From VRUE01 sp963729995 (GTDB lineage: Bacteria > Actinomycetota > Thermoleophilia > Solirubrobacterales > 70-9), in the NCBI GenBank assembly GCA_963729995.1, contig CAVSPF010000003.1, positions 682,001 through 746,000 on the forward strand: a stretch of 64,000 bases of DNA. Direction: 5' to 3'. A program made the translations under genes and the position numbers. This document shows positions 25,702 to 35,346 of the stretch, piece by piece. Positions within the stretch are counted from its first letter, which is position 1. Each line of letters begins with the position of its first letter. Below the pieces are notes generated by a model that was given only the letters and a program-made list of their open reading frames with translations, ran no database searches and had not been told where the DNA came from.

Positions 25702-27891
25702 ATGGCCATCGCGAAGGTTGAGCCGCTGACGACCGCCCGTGCCCTGCGCGGGCCGTTCGACTATCGCGTGCCGCCTGAGATGACCGATATCGAGGTCGGC
25801 AGCGTCGTGCGGGTCCCGTTCGGCAGGCGCCGCCTGCTCGGCGTCGTCATCGAGCTGGCAGAGACCTCGGAGCTGCCGCCGGAGCGCCTCGCCGAGCCGT
25901 TCGGGGCCCTGGACGTCGGGATTCCGGCCGAGCTGGTCCGGCTCGGCCTCTGGATAGCCCGGGAGTACTGCTCGACGCCGTCTCGCGGCCTGCAGCTGGT
26001 GCTGCCGCCGGGGACCGGCGCCGGGGGGCAGCGGGTCCGCTCGTTGACCGAGCTGCGGGCGGAGATCGCCACCGCTGGCGAGCGCGCGCTGCTGGCGGGC
26101 ACACGGCTCGGCGCCCGCCAGCGGGCGGCCCTGGAGGCGCTGCGGGCGGGGGAGATGTCGGCGCCGGAGCTTGCCGTGGCGGCCGCAGCCAACCGCCAGG
26201 TGCTGCGCAGGCTCGAGGAGCGGGGACTGATCGTCACCCGCGTCTCCGCCGTGCGGCGGCAGCCCGGTCACCTCGACGTGGGGGCTGTCGGGGGCCGGCC
26301 CGAGCTGCTGGACGAGCAGGTGCGCGCGGTCGCGAAGATCGTCGCCGCGCTCGACGGCGAGCCCGGCACGGCCCGCAACCTGCTCCTGCACGGCGTCACG
26401 GGCTCGGGGAAGACCGAGGTCTACCTGGCGGCCGTGGAGGCAGCGCTCGCCCGGGGACGGGGGGCGATCGTCCTCGTGCCGGAGATTGGGCTCGCGCCGC
26501 AGGCGGTGGCGCGCTTTCGGGCGCGCCTCGGCGATCGCTTCGCCGTCCTGCATTCGGCGCTGTCGCCCGGCGAGCGCTACGACGAGTGGCGGCGGCTGCG
26601 CGACGGTGAGGCGAGCGTTTGCGTCGGGCCCCGCTCGGCCGTCCTCGCACCCGTTCGGGACCTGGGCCTGATCGTCATCGACGAGGAGCACGACCCTTCC
26701 TACAAGCAGGAGGGGGATCCCTGCTACGACGCCCGGGCGGTTGCACGGCAACGGGCCCGCGAGTGTGAAGCGGCGCTGGTCGCCGGTACGGCGACGCCGC
26801 GGCCGGAGGCATGGTTGGAGCTGCCGCGCGTGGAGCTGCCGCGCCGCGTCGACGGGCGCCGCATGCCGCCGGTCGAGGTGGTCGACATGCGGGCCGCGGA
26901 CCCGCGCTCGGGGCCGCTGCATCGGACGACCTGGGAGGCGCTCGGAGCAGTGCGCGCGGCGGGTGCCAAGGCGATCGTGATGGTCAACCGCCGCGGCTTC
27001 GCCCCCTGGCTCACCTGCCGCTCCTGCGGGCGCCACTGGGGTTGCCCAAACTGCGACGTCTCGCTGATCGTCCACCGCGGCGCCGGTCGCCTCGTCTGCC
27101 ATCACTGCGCCTGTTCGGAGCCGCTGCCGAGGACCTGCTCGAGCTGTGGCTCGACGACGCTCTCGCAGGTGGGGGCGGGGACCGAGCAGGTGGAGGCGCT
27201 GCTGACCGAGCGTCTCGCCCCGATGCCCATCTTCCGCCTCGACTCCGACGTCGCGTCCGGCAAGGACGCGCACGCACGCATCCTCGCGGGCTTCGGAGCC
27301 TCAAAGAGCGGCGTCCTGGTGGGGACTCAAATGGTTGCCAAGGGCCACGACTTCCCCGAGGTGACGTTGAGCGCGATCCTGGATGCCGACGCGACACTCC
27401 GCTTTCCCGACTTCCGCGCCGGCGAGCGGACCTTCGCGATGGTGGCGCAGCTCGCCGGGCGCAGCGGCCGCGGGGGCGCCGGGGGAGAGGTGATCGTTCA
27501 GACCCTTGCGCCCGAGGCGCCGAGCATCGCCCATGCTGCCCGCCATGACGCGGGGGGATTCCTAGCCGAGGAGATCGAGCGCCGCCGCCTGCTGCGCTAC
27601 CCACCGTTCTCGCATCTGGTTCGCATTGTCCTCAAGGCGGAGTCCGAGCAGCGGGTGGAGGGGGCCGCCACGAAGCTCGCCGCCGCCCTTGCCGAGGCGC
27701 TGCCGGCGGACACCGATCTGCTCGGCCCGGCGCCGATGTTCCGGGTCCGCAACCGGCATCGTCGCCGGCTCCTGATGAAGGCGTCTGAGCGGGAGGGAAC
27801 CGTCACCGCCGTGCGAGAGGTCGTCGAGGGCCTTGCCGCCGACCGCTCCCTTCGCCACATTGCCATCGGGGTCGACGTCGACCCGCAGTGA
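25702..27891 (+). CDS. priA: Primosomal helicase PriA
   Basis: Replication-restart 3'-5' helicase. The 729 residues comprise an N-terminal DNA-binding domain (VRVPFGRRRLLGVV), Walker A GVTGSGKTEVY near residue 231, DEEHDPSYKQE (Walker B) near 327, and the zinc-binding region with cysteine pairs CRSC, CPNC, CHHC and CSSC, then the helicase C-terminal domain with GTQMVAKGHDFPEV. All helicase motifs appear present, unlike the degenerate actinobacterial PriA of mycobacteria, so this copy may be an active helicase. Confidence 0.95.
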   Translation: MAIAKVEPLTTARALRGPFDYRVPPEMTDIEVGSVVRVPFGRRRLLGVVIELAETSELPPERLAEPFGALDVGIPAELVRLGLWIAREYCSTPSRGLQLVLPPGTGAGGQRVRSLTELRAEIATAGERALLAGTRLGARQRAALEALRAGEMSAPELAVAAAANRQVLRRLEERGLIVTRVSAVRRQPGHLDVGAVGGRPELLDEQVRAVAKIVAALDGEPGTARNLLLHGVTGSGKTEVYLAAVEAALARGRGAIVLVPEIGLAPQAVARFRARLGDRFAVLHSALSPGERYDEWRRLRDGEASVCVGPRSAVLAPVRDLGLIVIDEEHDPSYKQEGDPCYDARAVARQRARECEAALVAGTATPRPEAWLELPRVELPRRVDGRRMPPVEVVDMRAADPRSGPLHRTTWEALGAVRAAGAKAIVMVNRRGFAPWLTCRSCGRHWGCPNCDVSLIVHRGAGRLVCHHCACSEPLPRTCSSCGSTTLSQVGAGTEQVEALLTERLAPMPIFRLDSDVASGKDAHARILAGFGASKSGVLVGTQMVAKGHDFPEVTLSAILDADATLRFPDFRAGERTFAMVAQLAGRSGRGGAGGEVIVQTLAPEAPSIAHAARHDAGGFLAEEIERRRLLRYPPFSHLVRIVLKAESEQRVEGAATKLAAALAEALPADTDLLGPAPMFRVRNRHRRRLLMKASEREGTVTAVREVVEGLAADRSLRHIAIGVDVDPQ

Positions 27892-27945
27892 CCGGACCAC
27901 CGCCCGAGCGCCGCGCTCGAGCCGGACCGGGTCGGGCGCTAGCCA

Positions 27946-27951
27946 TACAAT
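27946..27951 (+). promoter_or_regulatory. -10 box for leaderless def
   Basis: TACAAT, a close match to consensus, lies 7 nt before the GTG at 27959 and heads the def-fmt-rsmB operon. Confidence 0.6.
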
Positions 27952-27958
27952 CGATCTC

Positions 27959-28603
27959 GTGAGCGATAAGGAGGCTGTCAGGGCCGGCGAGGTCGGGCGT
28001 GAGGGGCTCGAAGCGGAGAGCCTGGAGCGGCGTGAGGCCGCGCTCTCACAGGTCGTCAAGTTTGGCGATCCCGTTCTGAAGAGCAAGGCGTCGCCGGTCA
28101 GCGAGCTCGGCCCGGAGCTGCGGGCCGAGGTCGAGCGGATGATCGGGGTCATGCGCGACGGGATGGGAGTCGGCCTCGCCGCCACCCAGCTCGGAATCCT
28201 GCGACGCATGCTGGTATTCCAGGCGGGGCCGGACTGCGAGCCGACGGCGCTGGTCAACCCCGTGGTCGAGTGGCTGTCCGAGGAGACGGCCGTGGCCGAA
28301 GAGGGCTGCCTCAGCCTGCCGCGGGTGTCGATGGACGTCGAGCGATCCGTGCATGCCCGAGTCGGCGGTCTCGACGTCGATGGCGAGGCGGTGACCGTCG
28401 AGGCGTCGGGGCTCGAGGCGCGCGTGCTCCAGCATGAGATCGATCATCTCGACGGGGTGCTGATCCTCGACCGGGCGCCGCGCGATCAGCGCAAGGGCGC
28501 GCTGCGGGCGCTGCGCGAAGGCGGCAGCTACAGCCCGCCCACCGAGGACGGGGACGAGGCACGGGACGCGGACGAGCATCGCGAGCCCCGCACCGACGCG
28601 TGA
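27959..28603 (+). CDS. def: Peptide deformylase
   Basis: Fe/Zn hydrolase removing the N-formyl group from nascent proteins. The 214 residues carry all three motifs: GVGLAATQLG, EEGCLSLP and the metal-binding HEIDHLDG. The N-terminus has about 30 extra charged residues before QVVKFGDPVLKSKASPV, and the C-terminus an acidic tail. The GTG start follows from the adjacent -10 box. Overlaps fmt by GTGA. Confidence 0.95.
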   Translation: MSDKEAVRAGEVGREGLEAESLERREAALSQVVKFGDPVLKSKASPVSELGPELRAEVERMIGVMRDGMGVGLAATQLGILRRMLVFQAGPDCEPTALVNPVVEWLSEETAVAEEGCLSLPRVSMDVERSVHARVGGLDVDGEAVTVEASGLEARVLQHEIDHLDGVLILDRAPRDQRKGALRALREGGSYSPPTEDGDEARDADEHREPRTDA

Positions 28604-29505
28604 GGACCGTCTACCTCGGAACGTCGGACTTCGCCGCGGTTGTTCTCCATCGCCTCGCCGACTCTCGCCACCGCCCGCTGCTCGTCGTGACGCCACCCGA
28701 CCGCCGCAGGGGGCGCGGCCTCAAGGCCGGGGCACCGCCCGCTGCGCTGGCGGCGAGCGAGTTGGGAATCGACCTGTTGCAGACCGAGAACGTCAACGAG
28801 GAGGGCGCACTGGAGCGAATTCGCGCGACGCAGCCCGAGGCGGTGGCCGTCTGCGCCTTCGGCCAGCTGATCCGGGAGCCGCTCCTCTCCGAGCTGCCGC
28901 TTCTCAACGTCCATCCCTCGCTGCTGCCGCGCTGGCGCGGCGCGGCGCCGATCGAGCGGGCGATCATGGCTGGCGACGAGCGCACCGGTGTCAGCGTGAT
29001 GCGGGTCACGGCCGGTCTCGACTCCGGCCCGGTCGCCCTGCGGGAAGAGGTCGCGATCGATCCCGAAGACGACTTCGAGAGCCTGTCCGCCAGGCTTGCG
29101 GCGCTCGGCGGCGAGCTGCTGGTCGACGCGTTGGACCTGCAGGCCGAGGGACGCCTGGAGCTCACCGAGCAGAACGAGGACGAGGCGACCTATGCCGCGA
29201 AGGTCGATCCCGCCGAGCGTCGCCTCGACCCGGCGCGGCCGGCGCCCGAGCTGGAGCTGGCCGTGCGCGCCATGACGCCCCACATCGGCGCCTACCTCGA
29301 GACCGGGAATGACGAGAGGCTCGGCGTGCGGCGCGCGCGCGCGGTCGACGTCGGCGTCAAGGCCGGCGAGGTTCGCGCCGAGTGGGGCGCGCTGCTGCTC
29401 GGTTGCGGCCGGGGGGCCCTGCGGCTGGAGGTGGTCCAGCCCGCCGGGGGCAAGCCGATGGCAGCGGACGCCTACCTGCGTGGTCATCCCCTGCCGGCGC
29501 TGTGA
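28600..29505 (+). CDS. fmt: Methionyl-tRNA formyltransferase
   Basis: Formylates initiator Met-tRNA using 10-formyl-THF. The 301-residue protein has the N-terminal YLGTSDFAAVVL, the catalytic region LLNVHPSLLPRWRGAAPIERA and the GLDSGPV segment, then a C-terminal OB-like domain. Start and stop both overlap neighbours by four bases, giving the coupled order def-fmt-rsmB. Confidence 0.95.
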   Translation: MRTVYLGTSDFAAVVLHRLADSRHRPLLVVTPPDRRRGRGLKAGAPPAALAASELGIDLLQTENVNEEGALERIRATQPEAVAVCAFGQLIREPLLSELPLLNVHPSLLPRWRGAAPIERAIMAGDERTGVSVMRVTAGLDSGPVALREEVAIDPEDDFESLSARLAALGGELLVDALDLQAEGRLELTEQNEDEATYAAKVDPAERRLDPARPAPELELAVRAMTPHIGAYLETGNDERLGVRRARAVDVGVKAGEVRAEWGALLLGCGRGALRLEVVQPAGGKPMAADAYLRGHPLPAL

Positions 29506-30890
29506 GCGCGGGGCAGGCCGCCGCCGTCTCACCCCCTCGGGCGCTTGCCTTCGAGGTGATCCGGGCGACGTTCGAGAACGGTTCCTTCACCGAGCGAACA
29601 TTCCGCGAGGCGGCAGACAAACGCGGCCTGGCCGGGCGGGAGCGCGCCCAGGCGCAGCGCCTCGCATACGGCGCCGTTCAGCGCCGCGGCACCGCCGACG
29701 CGGCCATCTCGCGCCTCGCGGAACGTTCGCTGCGCCTGCTCGACCCAGCCGTGCTCGCCGCCCTTCGACTTGGCCTCTACGAGCTTCTCTTCGCCGACGC
29801 CACGCCGGACCACGCGGCCGTCCATCAGGCGGTCGAGCTTGTCAAGCAGGCTGGCGCTGGGCATGCGGCAGGGCTGGTGAACGCGGTGCTGCGCCGCGCG
29901 GCTCGCGAGCGCGCGGAGCTGGCGACGTCGCTATGCGGTGACGACTCGACCCCGGAGAGCGCCGCCGTGGCGCATTCGGCGCCGCTCTGGCTGGCGCGGA
30001 TGTGGTGGGAGGAGCTGGGTGTCGCCGTCGCCCGCCCGCTGCTCGCCGCCTGCAACGAGCCGGCGGAGGTCGCGCTCAGGGTCAACACGCTCCGCGGCAA
30101 TCGTGAGGAGGCGCTGGCGAAGCTGCGCGAGGCCGGCGTGGACGCCGACGTCGCACGGGGTGGATGGCCGTTGGACGCACCGGAGTCGATCGTCGTCGCG
30201 GGGCGCACCGGGGACACCGTTGCCAAGCTGGTTGCCGCTGGAGAGCTGACGCCGCAGAGCCGCGGGTCCGCAGCCGTGGTCGCCGTGCTCGACCCTCGGC
30301 CCGGAGAGCATGTGTTGGATCTCTGCGCCGGGCCGGGGATCAAGACAGGGCAGATCGTTGCGCGGATGGGCGACCGCGGCGAGACGATCTCGGTCGAGTC
30401 GGACCCGGCCCGGGCGGCCGAGGTGGCGGAGCAGGCAAGGCGGCTGGGGTTGCGGAGCGTCACCGTGGTCGAGGCCGACGCGACGGAGATGGAGATCGCC
30501 TCCGGCTTCGACCGGGTGCTGGTCGACGCTCCGTGCTCGGACCTCGGTGCGCTGGCTGCGCGCCCGGATGCCCGCTGGCGCAAGTCGCCGAAGGCGATCG
30601 AGCGCCTGGTCGCGGTCCAGGACCGGGTTCTCGCCAACGCGGCTGCGTCCCTTCGCCCCGGGGGGGTTCTGGTCTACGCAACCTGCACGATCTCCCGCCG
30701 CGAGAACGAGGACCGGGTTGCCGCACTGCTCGACGCGGCCGCCGCCGACGGGCCGCCGCTCAGCATCGACGATCTTGGCGCTTGCTCTCCGGAGCTGGCC
30801 GCCCCGCACGATTCGCGCTGCCTGCAGTTTCGCCCCGATCGGGACCGCACGACCGGCTTCTTCGTCTGCCGGCTGAGAAAGGATGATTGA
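29502..30890 (+). CDS. rsmB: 16S rRNA (cytosine-5)-methyltransferase RsmB (Sun)
   Basis: SAM-dependent enzyme methylating C967-type cytosine in 16S rRNA. The 462 residues have an N-terminal NusB-like RNA-binding domain (RALAFEVIRATFENGSF) and a Rossmann methyltransferase domain with DLCAGPGIKTGQ, the motif IV cysteine in DAPCSDLG and the catalytic motif VYATCTISRRENE. In the glycine-rich SAM motif the usual GG is PG. GTG 29502 overlaps fmt. Confidence 0.93.
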   Translation: MSAGQAAAVSPPRALAFEVIRATFENGSFTERTFREAADKRGLAGRERAQAQRLAYGAVQRRGTADAAISRLAERSLRLLDPAVLAALRLGLYELLFADATPDHAAVHQAVELVKQAGAGHAAGLVNAVLRRAARERAELATSLCGDDSTPESAAVAHSAPLWLARMWWEELGVAVARPLLAACNEPAEVALRVNTLRGNREEALAKLREAGVDADVARGGWPLDAPESIVVAGRTGDTVAKLVAAGELTPQSRGSAAVVAVLDPRPGEHVLDLCAGPGIKTGQIVARMGDRGETISVESDPARAAEVAEQARRLGLRSVTVVEADATEMEIASGFDRVLVDAPCSDLGALAARPDARWRKSPKAIERLVAVQDRVLANAAASLRPGGVLVYATCTISRRENEDRVAALLDAAAADGPPLSIDDLGACSPELAAPHDSRCLQFRPDRDRTTGFFVCRLRKDD

Positions 30891-30920
30891 GAGCAATCAA
30901 GCGAGGGGAGGAAGGAAAGC

Positions 30921-31133
30921 ATGTTGCGGCGAGCCATCTGTCCAGGGTGCGGGGAGCCGTGGCTGCGGCCGACGCAGCTTCCGGGCCGCTTCCGCTGCGT
31001 GTACTGTCTGCGCCGCTTTGAGCTGGTTTCGCAATGCCCCAACTGCGGCGAACACCAGACGATCGCTCGAATGAGCAGCAGCGAGGACATGACCTGTCAG
31101 CTTTGTGGAGATTCGATGCTGAGGCCGATATGA
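30921..31133 (+). CDS. Small zinc-ribbon protein, function unknown
   Basis: A 70-residue protein with four Cys pairs (CPGC, CVYC, CPNC, CQLC), consistent with two zinc ribbons. GAGGGGAGGAAGGA just upstream is an unusually strong ribosome binding site for this window. Its stop overlaps the rpe ATG (ATGA), so it belongs to the rsmB-rpe operon. No function can be assigned. Confidence 0.8.
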   Translation: MLRRAICPGCGEPWLRPTQLPGRFRCVYCLRRFELVSQCPNCGEHQTIARMSSSEDMTCQLCGDSMLRPI

Positions 31134-31816
31134 GCGCACCGATGATGGAGCTGCTGGCCGAGCGTCGCGTCGCGCCGTCGATCCTCTCCGCCGATTTCTC
31201 CCGGCTTGGCTCCCAGGTCGAAGAGGTGATGGAGGCGGGCGCGCGGGTGATCCACGTCGACGTGATGGATGGGCACTTCGTGCCGCCGATCACGATTGGG
31301 CCGCTGGTCGCGGCCTCGATCTCCGACCGGGTCCACGCGGCCGGCGGTGCGGTCGACGTCCACCTGATGATCGAGGCGCCGGAGCGCCAGATCGAGGCCT
31401 TCGCCAAGGCCGGCGCCGACTCGATCACCTTCCACGCGGAGGCGACCGCCCACGCCAACCGGACCCTGGAGGCGATCCGCGAACTCGGCTGCCTGGCGGG
31501 CGTCGCGATCAACCCGGGCACCCCGGTGGAGGCGGTTGCCGAGCTGGGCGGGCTCGCCGATATCGTGCTCTGCATGACGGTCAACCCGGGCTGGGGTGGA
31601 CAGGCGTTCATCGACGGCTCGCCCGGCAAGGTCGCCCGCCTCCTGCCACTGGTGGGCGAGGCCCGGATCGAGGTCGACGGTGGCATCGACGCCACCACCG
31701 CGGGTTCGGTGGCCGCCGCCGGCGCCTCGCTGTTCGTGGCGGGCTCGGCCGTCTTCGGCTCCGACGAGCCGGCCGCCGCCTATACCGAGATCGCCCGCGC
31801 CGCCGGGGCGGTCTGA
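31130..31816 (+). CDS. rpe: Ribulose-phosphate 3-epimerase
   Basis: Pentose phosphate enzyme interconverting ribulose 5-phosphate and xylulose 5-phosphate. The 228-residue TIM barrel shows APSILSADFSRLG, the metal-ligand segment HVDVMDGHFVPPITIGP, VDVHLMIEAPE, MTVNPGWGGQAFI and VDGGIDATTAG. ATG 31130 overlaps the preceding stop. Confidence 0.96.
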   Translation: MSAPMMELLAERRVAPSILSADFSRLGSQVEEVMEAGARVIHVDVMDGHFVPPITIGPLVAASISDRVHAAGGAVDVHLMIEAPERQIEAFAKAGADSITFHAEATAHANRTLEAIRELGCLAGVAINPGTPVEAVAELGGLADIVLCMTVNPGWGGQAFIDGSPGKVARLLPLVGEARIEVDGGIDATTAGSVAAAGASLFVAGSAVFGSDEPAAAYTEIARAAGAV

Positions 31817-31831
31817 CCCAGGGGACTGCGG

Positions 31832-32923
31832 ATGAGTGACCAGGGCCGGCTGCCGGGGCTGTCCCTGAGGCGATCGAGGCTGCGCGAGATCGCGGACCAT
31901 CCCGGTCTCGGCGGCACGCGAGCGATGCTGCGGCGCCAGCTCCTCGAGTTCCTCGAGCGGCTGGGCATGCTCGTGCTGGCGATCTGCCTGCTGCTCGCCG
32001 CCGGCACGGCCGGTTATGCCCTGACGGAAGGGACCTCGGTCGGCTATGGGTTTGTCTGGGCGCTGGACACGGTGGCCACCGTGGGGTCGATCCCCGGCCC
32101 CGTCAGCGTCGGTGGCCAGATCGTCAAGGTGGCGCTGATCGTCTTCGGTGTGGGTACGCTCTTCTATGCGCTGGTAACCGTCACCGAGTTCTTCGTGTCA
32201 GGCCACCTCTCGGGCCTGCTCGAGGAGAGAAGGGCCCTGAGGAAGATCGACTCGCTCCAAGACCACATCCTCATCTGCGGCTTCGGCCGCGTCGGGCGCC
32301 AGGCCGCTCGCGATCTGCAGGCGGCGGGTCGCGACTTCGTCGTCATCGACAGCAACCCGGCGGAAACCCGCGAGCGCGCCGAAGAGATGGGCGCGCCGTT
32401 CATCGAGGGGCCGCCCTCCGACGACGAGGTGCTGCGCAGCGCCGGGATCATGCGCGCCGTCGGCGTGATGGCCTGCGTCGACTCCGATGCCGAGAACATC
32501 TTCATCACCCTCACCGCGCGCGAGCTGCGCACGGACATCACGATCGTCGCGCGCGCAAGCGTCGAAGACTCCGAGAGCAAGCTGCGCCGCGCCGGCGCGG
32601 ACCGGATCGTCTCCCCCTACAAGACCAGCGGCTCGGAGATGGTCCGCCTCACCGTCCAGCCGCAGGTCACGGGCGTCGTCGAGGTGGCTCCCGAATACCG
32701 GATGGAGGAGATCGAGGTGACGGTCGGCTGCGAGGCGGCGGGGCGGACGTTGGAGGAGATCCGGGGCTCGTCGACGATTGTCGCCTTGCGCGGCAGCGAC
32801 GGCGCCGTTGAGCCCCATCCACCCGCCGACACGGTGCTGCGCAACGGCGACGTGCTGGTCGCGATGGGGGAGACCAAGGCCTTGGAACGTTTGGAGTCCC
32901 TGATGGCGCCCGCCGCCGCCTGA
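31832..32923 (+). CDS. Two-TM K+ channel-like protein with RCK (TrkA) domains
   Basis: A 363-residue membrane protein: cytoplasmic N-terminus, TM1 (about 46-65), pore loop, TM2 (about 98-118), then a TrkA-N Rossmann domain (DHILICGFGRVGRQAARDL) and a TrkA-C domain. This is the MthK-like layout. The pore loop reads TVATVGSIPGP; the filter position TVGSIPG (83-89) lacks the canonical TVGYGD. Selectivity is therefore uncertain. The short gap after rpe suggests co-transcription; the end is convergent with the flippase gene. Confidence 0.82.
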   Translation: MSDQGRLPGLSLRRSRLREIADHPGLGGTRAMLRRQLLEFLERLGMLVLAICLLLAAGTAGYALTEGTSVGYGFVWALDTVATVGSIPGPVSVGGQIVKVALIVFGVGTLFYALVTVTEFFVSGHLSGLLEERRALRKIDSLQDHILICGFGRVGRQAARDLQAAGRDFVVIDSNPAETRERAEEMGAPFIEGPPSDDEVLRSAGIMRAVGVMACVDSDAENIFITLTARELRTDITIVARASVEDSESKLRRAGADRIVSPYKTSGSEMVRLTVQPQVTGVVEVAPEYRMEEIEVTVGCEAAGRTLEEIRGSSTIVALRGSDGAVEPHPPADTVLRNGDVLVAMGETKALERLESLMAPAAA

Positions 32924-32929
32924 CCGGCG

Positions 32930-34321
32930 TCAGACGTTCTCGTCGAGGGACGCGAGGCGGACTTCCAGCTCCTCGGGGGAACCGACCTCTGGCACGTCCT
33001 CGGCCCGCTCGTGCGGGTGGCGGTAGATCACGTAGAGCAGCGCCAGCAGCACGCCGGCGGCCAGGGTGAAGCCGACCTCGACGCGGCGAAACTCGTCGCC
33101 GACCAGCGGCAGGAAGTTCCAGGCGACGAACAGCGCCGCGCAGCCGATCCAGCGCAGCGCGGCCCGGCGGACCTGGCCCTGCGCGATGCAGGCCTGGTTG
33201 ACCGTCACCGAGGAGAGGTAGAGGCCCATGCCGACCGCCACGAGCAACAGGCCCGCCCGGTCGTAGCTGAACTTCTTGCTGAAGGCCAGCTGCATCATCT
33301 GCGGGCCGGCGATCAAGAAGGCGATTGCCGCCAGCGCGGTGAAGGCGGCGACTGCGACCAGCACCATCCGCACGGAGCGGTGGAACTCGCGCTCGCTTTC
33401 GGGCCCGGCGCTGGTGTGGAGGCTGGTGAGGTGGGGGAGGATGCTGGTGGAGACCGCCTGGAAGAGCTGCAGCGGGGCGCGGGCGATCATCAACACGTTG
33501 AAGATGAAGCCGGCGGCGGCAGCGCCCTGGAGGCCACGCACGATCAGCGGGCCGGCATTGAGGAAGGCCTGTTCGCTGAACATGATCAGCAGCACCGCCG
33601 CGGCAAAGCCGGTGCCGTGGGCGAGCGAGAAGCTGGAGGACGGCCTGTCCGCGGTCGGGGCCGGTGCGGCGGTCTGGGCGCGGCGGGCAAAGGCGAGCGG
33701 CACGACCATCAGGCTCAGCGAGGGAGCGGCGACGATGCCGATCGCGACGGCCGACTGGCCGCTCAGCAGGCCGACCGCGACCAGCACCGCGAAGGAGGTC
33801 CGGAAGACCGACTCCGAGAGGATCAGGGCGGTGAAGAGGCCGAAGCGGCGGTTGCCGGCGAGGAAGCCGCGCGCGAAGTAGCTCGCCGCGTAGAACAGGA
33901 TCGCCGAGAAGAAGACCCAGTAGAGGGTTTCGTTGCCCTCCAGCAGGTTGTCCTGGAGGGGGCCGCGCAGGGCCAGCGCCAGCACCGCGAAGACCATCCC
34001 CAGCCCGAGCTGGATCGTCACGGCCACCCGCATCGCCTGGCCGATCGGCTCGCCCTTGACCCGGTGTTCGGAGATGTGCCTGGAGAGCAGCTGTTCGATC
34101 GGCCGGTAGAGGGTCGAGATCGTGATGAAGACCGCCGACCAGAGCACCGTGATCTGCCCGTAGTCGGGCTTGGAGAGCACGTGCGAGGCGATGAAGAAGT
34201 AGACGTAGGTGATGACGCCGGTCAGCCCGACGCCGATCGCGAGGAAGCTCGCCATCCTGCCGTAGTCGGCCGAGCTGATGCTGCCGCTGGTCGCGGCGGG
34301 CTGTGTCTCCCCGGCTGCCAT
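32930..34321 (-). CDS. Polysaccharide flippase-like membrane protein (MOP/Wzx type)
   Basis: A 463-residue polytopic protein with about 12 to 14 hydrophobic helices and the family-typical N-terminal TYVYFFIASHVLSKPDYGQI. Such proteins flip lipid-linked oligosaccharides across the membrane. It ends with a short acidic tail. The ATG overlaps the glycosyltransferase stop (TGATG), so the two probably act together in glycoconjugate export. Confidence 0.82.
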   Translation of the reverse strand: MAAGETQPAATSGSISSADYGRMASFLAIGVGLTGVITYVYFFIASHVLSKPDYGQITVLWSAVFITISTLYRPIEQLLSRHISEHRVKGEPIGQAMRVAVTIQLGLGMVFAVLALALRGPLQDNLLEGNETLYWVFFSAILFYAASYFARGFLAGNRRFGLFTALILSESVFRTSFAVLVAVGLLSGQSAVAIGIVAAPSLSLMVVPLAFARRAQTAAPAPTADRPSSSFSLAHGTGFAAAVLLIMFSEQAFLNAGPLIVRGLQGAAAAGFIFNVLMIARAPLQLFQAVSTSILPHLTSLHTSAGPESEREFHRSVRMVLVAVAAFTALAAIAFLIAGPQMMQLAFSKKFSYDRAGLLLVAVGMGLYLSSVTVNQACIAQGQVRRAALRWIGCAALFVAWNFLPLVGDEFRRVEVGFTLAAGVLLALLYVIYRHPHERAEDVPEVGSPEELEVRLASLDENV

Positions 34322-35307
34322 CAGTCGCGCTTGGGGCCGGGCTCGTAGTGCGACGGCTCGACGCCGAGGATCAGCTCCACCCGGCGAACCCGCTCGAAGA
34401 CCCGCTGTGTCATCACCCGCTGCCCGGCGAGCAGGTCGCCGATCACGCCCAGGGCAAACAGCTGCACCGCGGCGATGAAGAGGACGGCGCCGAGGATCAG
34501 CGACTGGACGTGTCCCGTGCTGTCGCCGTTGACGATCCAGTCGAGGAGAAACGGCATCCAGGCGGCGAGCGCGAGAATTGCGACGATCAGGCCGGCGGTC
34601 GCGAACACCCGCAGCGGCTCGTAGCGGGCGTAGATGCGCAGGATCGCGAGGGCGTTGCGCCTCACGTAGCCGCCGGTCGAGGTGAAGAGGCGCGACTCGC
34701 GGGTCTGCGGATTGGTGGCGATGTCGACCTGGCCGACGGCGACCAGCATCTTGCCGGCCTGGATCAGGCTCTCGAGGGTGTAGGTGAAGCTGTCGACCAC
34801 GAGTAGGCCCAGCGCCGCCGAGCGGTTGTAGGCGCGGAAACCGGACGTCGTGTCGGCGATCTCGGTCCCCGAGAGCCTGCGCACGACCCAGCTGCCGATC
34901 CGCTGCAGCAGCTTCTTTCGCTTGGAGAAGTGCTCGATCTTGGCGACCTGGCGGTTGCCCACGACCATGTCGGCCTCGCCGGCGAGGATCGGCCCCACCA
35001 GCCTTGCGACGTCCGCGCCCCGGTATTGGTTGTCGGCATCGGTGTTGACGATGATGTCGGCGCCGAGCTTCAGGCACGCGTCGAGCCCGGCCTGGAAGGC
35101 CGCCGCCAGGCCCTTGTTGTTGGTGAGGCGAACGACGTGCTCGACTCCGTTGTCGCGCGCCACCTCGATCGTGCGGTCGCTCGAGCCGTCGTCGATCACT
35201 AGCAGCTCGACCTCGTCGATGCCGTCGATCTGACGTGGGAGGTCGGCGATCGTCGCCGCCAGCGTCGCCTCCTCGTTCAGGCATGGGATCTGGATGATCA
35301 GCTTCAA
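34321..35307 (-). CDS. Membrane-anchored family 2 glycosyltransferase (DPM1/GtrB-like)
   Basis: A GT-A fold transferase of 328 residues, opening IIQIPCLNEEATLAATIADL with VIDDGSSDRT and the metal-binding NTDADNQY. Two C-terminal hydrophobic helices (about 235-260 and 270-297) anchor it, as in polyprenyl-phosphate glycosyltransferases. It likely loads a sugar onto a lipid carrier for the adjacent flippase. Divergent from ribD. Confidence 0.88.
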   Translation of the reverse strand: MKLIIQIPCLNEEATLAATIADLPRQIDGIDEVELLVIDDGSSDRTIEVARDNGVEHVVRLTNNKGLAAAFQAGLDACLKLGADIIVNTDADNQYRGADVARLVGPILAGEADMVVGNRQVAKIEHFSKRKKLLQRIGSWVVRRLSGTEIADTTSGFRAYNRSAALGLLVVDSFTYTLESLIQAGKMLVAVGQVDIATNPQTRESRLFTSTGGYVRRNALAILRIYARYEPLRVFATAGLIVAILALAAWMPFLLDWIVNGDSTGHVQSLILGAVLFIAAVQLFALGVIGDLLAGQRVMTQRVFERVRRVELILGVEPSHYEPGPKRD

Positions 35308-35346
35308 GGGCGGTCAGAGTATCCAGGGACCACGTCGGCCCGGGAG

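Noticed and set aside
32930..35284. Reading the flippase with an N-terminal extension to 35284
   Set aside because: The extension lies over the glycosyltransferase and is Arg/Pro/Gly-rich out-of-frame sequence; the ATG at 34321 overlaps the glycosyltransferase stop.
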